A DNA stretch of 64,000 bases from Phaseolus vulgaris (lineage: Eukaryota; Streptophyta; Magnoliopsida; Fabales; Fabaceae), in assembly GCF_000499845.2 (NCBI RefSeq), contig NC_023757.2, positions 40,841,162 through 40,905,161 on the forward strand, read 5' to 3'. The position numbers were made by a program, and so were the translations under genes. The number at the start of each line of letters is the position of its first letter. The stretch's first letter is position 1. This document shows positions 59,012 to 64,000 of this stretch, one piece after another. Below the pieces are notes generated by a model that saw only the letters and a program-made list of their open reading frames with translations, was not told the origin of the DNA and ran no database searches.

Positions 59012-62000
59012 ATGCCTGGAAACGAAGTAGGAGACAGGGTCCATAATTTTTTTGGTCAAGAGAACTTGTCCCAGGGCCAGTATCATTCACAGGCAGTTGA
59101 CGGGAATTGGCCAGGGCTAAGCAACAATTTGTGGGCTGGTAGCCAGAGACCAACTGGTGCACCTTCTATTTCCAATTTGAAGAATTTCAATATACAGCAA
59201 TCAGGTAGAACTAAATGTCAAATTCCCCTTTTATATAATAGCTTACTTATTTCTTATTGATAGTTTATCACTTGCATTTACCATTTTTTTTGATAAATCT
59301 CTATTGGTTTAACATACCTTGTAAGTTATAACTTTATTGTCTTCCCCCCCATCACTAATCGAATTATGCGTACCAAGATTTTGAGCAGGGACACCCAAGC
59401 ACACCACATTTACGACATGGTTTGAACTTGGCACAATCAAATTTGAGGCCTGACTCTGGTAGAAATCAACTCCCAAACCAACAGACAACTGTAAATGGCT
59501 ATATGCAGGGGCATCAGGTTTTTCAGTCAAGGCAAAATGAAGCAAACATTTTGGGAATGGATACAGAGGCTGATTTGCATGGCATTTCAAATCTTTCAAG
59601 AGGAATGACTGTACTAGAGTCACAACAAGGGCCTGGTCTTGAACACTACAAGAAAAACATGACTAGGACTGATGCATCAGAGTCTCCTGTTAATTATGAT
59701 TTTTTTGGAAGTCAACAGCAAATGAGTGGTCGGCATTCAGGCATGCTTCAGTCTTTTCCTAGACAGCAGTCAGGGATGAATGACATGCAGCTTTTACAAC
59801 AGCAAGCAATGCTCAACCAGATGCAAGAACTTCAAAGGCAGCAACAACTTCATCAACTAGAAGCTAGGCAACAGAGTTCTATGAATCCAGCATCCTCCAT
59901 TTCAAAACAGACAGTTGGAGGGCATTCTGCATCTCTTATTAATGGCATTCCCATCAATGAGGCATCTAACCTTGTGTGGCAGCAGCCTGAAGTTATGTCT
60001 AATGCGAATTGGCTCCAGCATGGTGCATCTGCAGTTATGCAAGGGTCCTCTAATGGACTTATGTTATCTCCTGAACAACTGCGCCTAATGGGCTTGGTTC
60101 CTAATCAGGGAGAGCAGTCTCTTTACGGGCTTCCAATTTCTGGCTCAAGACCCAACCTGTATTCTCATGTTCAAGCAGATAAGCCTGCAGCATCTCAGGT
60201 TTCTTCTATCCAACATCAACAACACCACCAACACCAACATCAGTATTCTCGCATTCAAAGTGACAAACCGGCTTTGCCACACATATCAGCCAGTGGCCAT
60301 TCATTTCCAGTTCATCAATATGCTTCAATTTCAGATCAAACAAACACAAATGATGGAAATTCAGTTTCAAGACAGGATGTTCAAGGAAAAAGTATGTTTG
60401 GTTCTCTGTCTCAAGGTATAAACAGTGGATTAAATATGGATAACTTGCAGCAAGTAAATTCTGAGCAAAGAGATGTACAAATTGAAGATTTTAATGGGAG
60501 GCAAGAACTTGGTGGATCTTCTGACACTTCTCAGGACAAGGTGGCAGCGCAGGTTCCTCCTTCACAAAACGTGGCTACCCTAGATCCAACAGAAGAGAAG
60601 ATTTTATTTGGTTCAGATGACAGCCTTTGGGATGGAATTGGTTTCAATATGCTGGATGGTACAGATAGTTTAGGTGGAGTTCCATCAGTTCAGAGTGGGA
60701 GTTGGAGTGCACTTATGCAGTCTGCTGTAGCTGAAACTTCTGGTAGTGAAATGGGTATACAGGAAGAATGGAGTGGTCTAAGTTTCCGGAATAATGAGCG
60801 TTCCGGAACTGAGCGGCCTTCAACCATGAATGACAGTAAACAGCAATCAGTGTGGGCTGACAATAACTTGCAGTCAGCACCTAATATAAATTCAAGGCCT
60901 TTTATGTGGCCAGATGATCTCAGCAGCAGGCCCAGTACCGCTGTAAACTATTCTGGTCTTCCTGGATTTCATCAGTCAGGTGCTGATACTGCACAGGAAC
61001 AGCAAGACAGATTACAGACCGATTCATCTCAAAGATCAATTCCACAGTTTTTAGAAAGAGGCAAATGGCTAGACTGCAGCCCTCAGCAAAAACCAATTGG
61101 GGAAGGGAGTCATAGTTATGAAACTGCTGCTAATACCTCAGGCTTGGAAGTAACTGATAAGGTTATTTCAGGTTCTTGGACCCATCAACAGACGCTGTCA
61201 TCCCCCAATAGTAGGGGTGAGCAATTCAATAGATCCAATGGATGGAATTCTATTAAATCACCCACTCCTAGTAACAATTCTCGTACGAAAATTCGTGAAA
61301 ATGAAAGTGTTTTGCAGCCTCATCATGACAAAGCTGTGCAAGAGGATATGAGTCAAGTTCCTGCAATTTGGGAGCCTGATTCTGATACTAATTCGTCTGG
61401 TGTGTTGGAACATGCAAAGTCTTCAGGTAATATGCAGGTTTGTGGGGAGGATTCTGGTATGAATGGTATTGCTGGCATACCCAATTCATGTGCCACATGG
61501 GTCAGCAGGCAAAGCAACCATCAGCTCCCTAATGTTGATGTATGGAGACAAACAGATTCTGTGGGTAGCTATAGAAGAAATGAAGCTGCAGGAAAGTATA
61601 GGCATCATTTGGAGAAGAATCCTTTAGTTTTGGAATCATTGAACAACGAAAAGTCAGAAGGAGAGGCACATGATATGGAAAACTTTAACAAAAAGGAGAA
61701 ATCAGTGGACGGTCTTGCCTCTAATTCTTCACATCATAGAACTGGTGGTTTGAGAGAAAGTCCCAGTTTTGATGGTGATTTGCACAGTCCAAAGTTATCT
61801 GGGCAGGGAAATAGAAGACCTCCTGTAACTCGTAAATTTCAGTATCACCCAACGGGGGTTGTCGGCATTGACATAGAACCTTATGGAAACAAACATGCCA
61901 TAAATTCACAGCCTACACCACATCAACCCATCGGAGGATTTAAAGGTCAGGACCAAAGCTATCCTGGCCAGTCAAAATACAGTCATTCTGATGGGATTTA

Positions 62001-64000
62001 TAATGAAACAGAGAAGGTAATATTAGGACTTTACCCTTATTATGCAAGTGTGACTAGATTGATTGCACACAGTTTTCTCTATTCATTGCAGAATCAAAAA
62101 GTTGTTAAATCCTTTTGAATTTGACATAGGAATGCATCTGCTTTTCAGGTTGACTCAAAACCCACAGATGACAATGCTTCAAAAAACATGTTATCTGGTC
62201 ATATACCCAAAACATTGACTACATATGATAGAAGTGTTGGTAATTATGCCTCGAACAAGACTGCTTCACCCAGGTAGCTGAATATGAAAATTTTGTTTGT
62301 TTTGTTGAGCTAAGAAGTTTAGTGTGTCATCATGTGGCATTTAATTCTAAATTATTGTTTTGTGTTCTCTTATAGGAGGTAACCATGACTTGTGTTTATT
62401 TTACTTTTTCATATGCATACTACTGGTCTAATTGGGCACTAAAACCTGGTTTTACTTGTTTCTCTTTCTTTTGTTTGCATACAACTCTACTCTTCCATGA
62501 CGTACATGGTGACCTTAGCTCAACTGTTTGCTTTATTTGTTAAATTATTGTAGTCAAAATATTCTTGAGCTTCTTCATAAAGTGGATCAGTCAAGGGAGC
62601 ATGGCATTGCAACAAACACAAGCACTTCTAACCGCCCTTTATCTTCCAGGGCGATGGATACAGAATCTTCTGATGGGTCTTCTGTACATCCTCAACGAAA
62701 TCAAGGTTCTTTGTCACAGGGCTTTGGTTTGCAACTGGCTCCTCCTACTCAAAGGCTTCCTATGACATCTTCTCATTCTACACCACAGCATGTTGCATCT
62801 GAGGCAGCAGATAAGGGTCCTACTTGGTTGTCTGCTACTCATACTTTTCCTTCTCGAGAGTCATCTCATGAGCTTAGAAATAACATAGGTTCCTCTGGAC
62901 AACTATTTGACAAAGCCTCACAGTACAGTGCACTGGGAAATATTCCACAGGGTTTCACTTCGGGCTTTCCTTTTCCAAGGATCCATACTCAAAATCAGAA
63001 TGTGGCTAATCTTGGTGGGCAAGTAACAAACACCCAAGCTGATAATGCAATGTTTTATGATCGGAGTGCTTCCAGTAATCAGGTAGATGAGTATGAAAGA
63101 GCTCAAACTAGTCAATCTGAATTGCAATCTGCTCAGGACATGTCCCAGATGGATAGTATGAATCAAATCCGTGCTGGAGATCCTATCATGAAATCTTCGG
63201 CATTGGAGACTGGCATTGCTCCTCATTCTTCTGTTGCATCATCTCCACAGGGTGCCCATTCAAAAGTATTACACAATGTATGGACAAGTGTTTCCAACAA
63301 GCAACATCCTAATGCTTTGAAGATTCCATCCCATCCCCAACCAAATAATATTTTTGAAACCACTACAGGACCACAGAAGCCAGGTATTGAAGATTCAGAG
63401 AATGATGGTAACCTTTCCGTGCAGCAGGTGTTGTCTGAGAGTGTTGATGCTGTTGAAGAGACTGCAAGTGCTTCACACATGAAGGAACAAGTGAAATATA
63501 CACCCGATGCACCTCAATCAAGCCCAGCTGCTACCTCTAAAGATATTGAAGATTTTGGCCGATCTTTAAGACCAAATAGTTTCATGCATCAGAATTTCTC
63601 TATGCTAAATCAAGTTCAGTCCATGAAAAATATGGAGATTGATCCTAGTAATCGGGATGTCAAGAGATTCAAGGTTTCAGATAATATGATGGAAAAGCAA
63701 CAGATAGATTCCATTTCCAACCGTGGACAACAATCATATGGATACAATAACATAGTCAAAGATGTGTCAGATAATAGTTCTTCAGTGCCACCATCAGATG
63801 TGAACTTGGTAAACTTTTCAACAAAGGCAGGTGATGCTCGAGATACTAATGCATCTTCTCAGGAGGTGATTGGATACGGTCAGAGAAATGCTCTTAATGC
63901 TAATATTAACAAATTAACTTCTATTAGAAGTGAGCATTCTGTAATAAATCCTCAGATGGCTCCATCGTGGTTTGAGCAGTATGGAAATTTTAAAAATGGT
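59012..64000 (+). CDS. Dentin sialophosphoprotein-like plant protein (At5g07980 family), 3' end outside window
   Basis: Large low-complexity plant-specific protein, probably nuclear; molecular role not known to me with confidence. Exons so far: 59012-59204, 59378-62016, 62149-62273, 62554-beyond 64000; all junctions keep phase and give about 1,400 residues. It starts MPGNEVGDRVHNFFGQENLS, the conserved family N-terminus, which is why I chose this ATG over the one at 58994. Features: Gln-rich block (MQLLQQQAMLNQMQELQRQQ, about residues 200-260), conserved TEEKILFGSDDSLWDGIGFN (about 460), a long Ser/Asn/Gln-rich middle, and MAPSWFEQYGNFKNG at the window edge, another family hallmark. The open frame running on to 62118 past the donor at 62017 is intron read-through. 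C-terminal region unseen. Confidence 0.82.

Noticed and set aside
62017..62118. Extension of the 898-codon frame past 62016
   Set aside because: A consensus donor (gag aag|gtaata) at 62017 and an in-phase acceptor at 62148 show this is intron read-through; the family protein continues in the next exon.
1..64000. tRNA, rRNA or snoRNA genes
   Set aside because: I found no cloverleaf-like or conserved RNA sequence; the tRNA-Asp match at 47802-47819 is a primer site only.

Overview
This is plant nuclear DNA. It has multi-exon genes with short GT-AG introns, very AT-rich intergenic sequence, and many LTR retrotransposons and small TIR elements. The gene set and protein similarity (a flavonoid 3'-hydroxylase very close to the soybean enzyme as I remember it) point to a legume, most likely a phaseoloid such as Vigna or Phaseolus. 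The species is inferred, not proven.

Layout. 1-3975: remains of a Ty3/gypsy element of Tat-like type, with two LTR-like blocks, two small tandem arrays and a broken antisense ORF. 4397-9461 (-): intact 14-exon class II histone deacetylase (HDA5/HDA18 type) with a C-terminal gamma-glutamylcyclotransferase-like domain. 10888-12282: two adjacent Mutator-like MITEs. 14169-17311 (-): PDCB/X8-domain GPI-anchored callose-binding protein. 20225-24238 (-): Tmemb_40/TPRA1 (candidate GPCR, CAND2-like) seven-TM protein. 25137-29887 (-): flavonoid 3'-hydroxylase (CYP75B); its 3.1-kb first intron carries a 1.47-kb foldback element. 30282-about 34620: decayed Ty1/copia element about 0.4 kb upstream of the F3'H start, itself split by a Mutator-like MITE. 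34.6-40.1 kb: extremely AT-rich desert with satellites and a repeated AT-rich element terminus. 40.1-51.5 kb (-): a second decayed Ty1/copia element, interrupted in its integrase region by a very young 6.4-kb non-autonomous gypsy/Athila-like element (42600-49021) with near-identical LTRs, a tRNA-Asp primer site, a perfect 5-bp target duplication and one long Q/Y-rich ORF but no pol. 51.5-56.3 kb: two more Mutator-type MITEs, a CACTA-like MITE and a plant-mobile-domain fragment. About 56.7 kb to the end (+): 5' part of a dentin sialophosphoprotein-like plant-specific protein gene, cut by the window edge.

The five host genes have unrelated jobs: chromatin deacetylation, plasmodesmal callose binding, a membrane receptor-like protein, flavonoid B-ring hydroxylation and a probable nuclear low-complexity protein. 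They do not form a pathway cluster. Exon boundaries were placed by hand from GT-AG sites and reading-frame phase; the four complete genes each give an uninterrupted frame. The most interesting material is the transposon biology: nested insertions with readable target duplications, a foldback whose loop resembles the leader of the young retroelement, and a MITE family recurring at both ends of the window.
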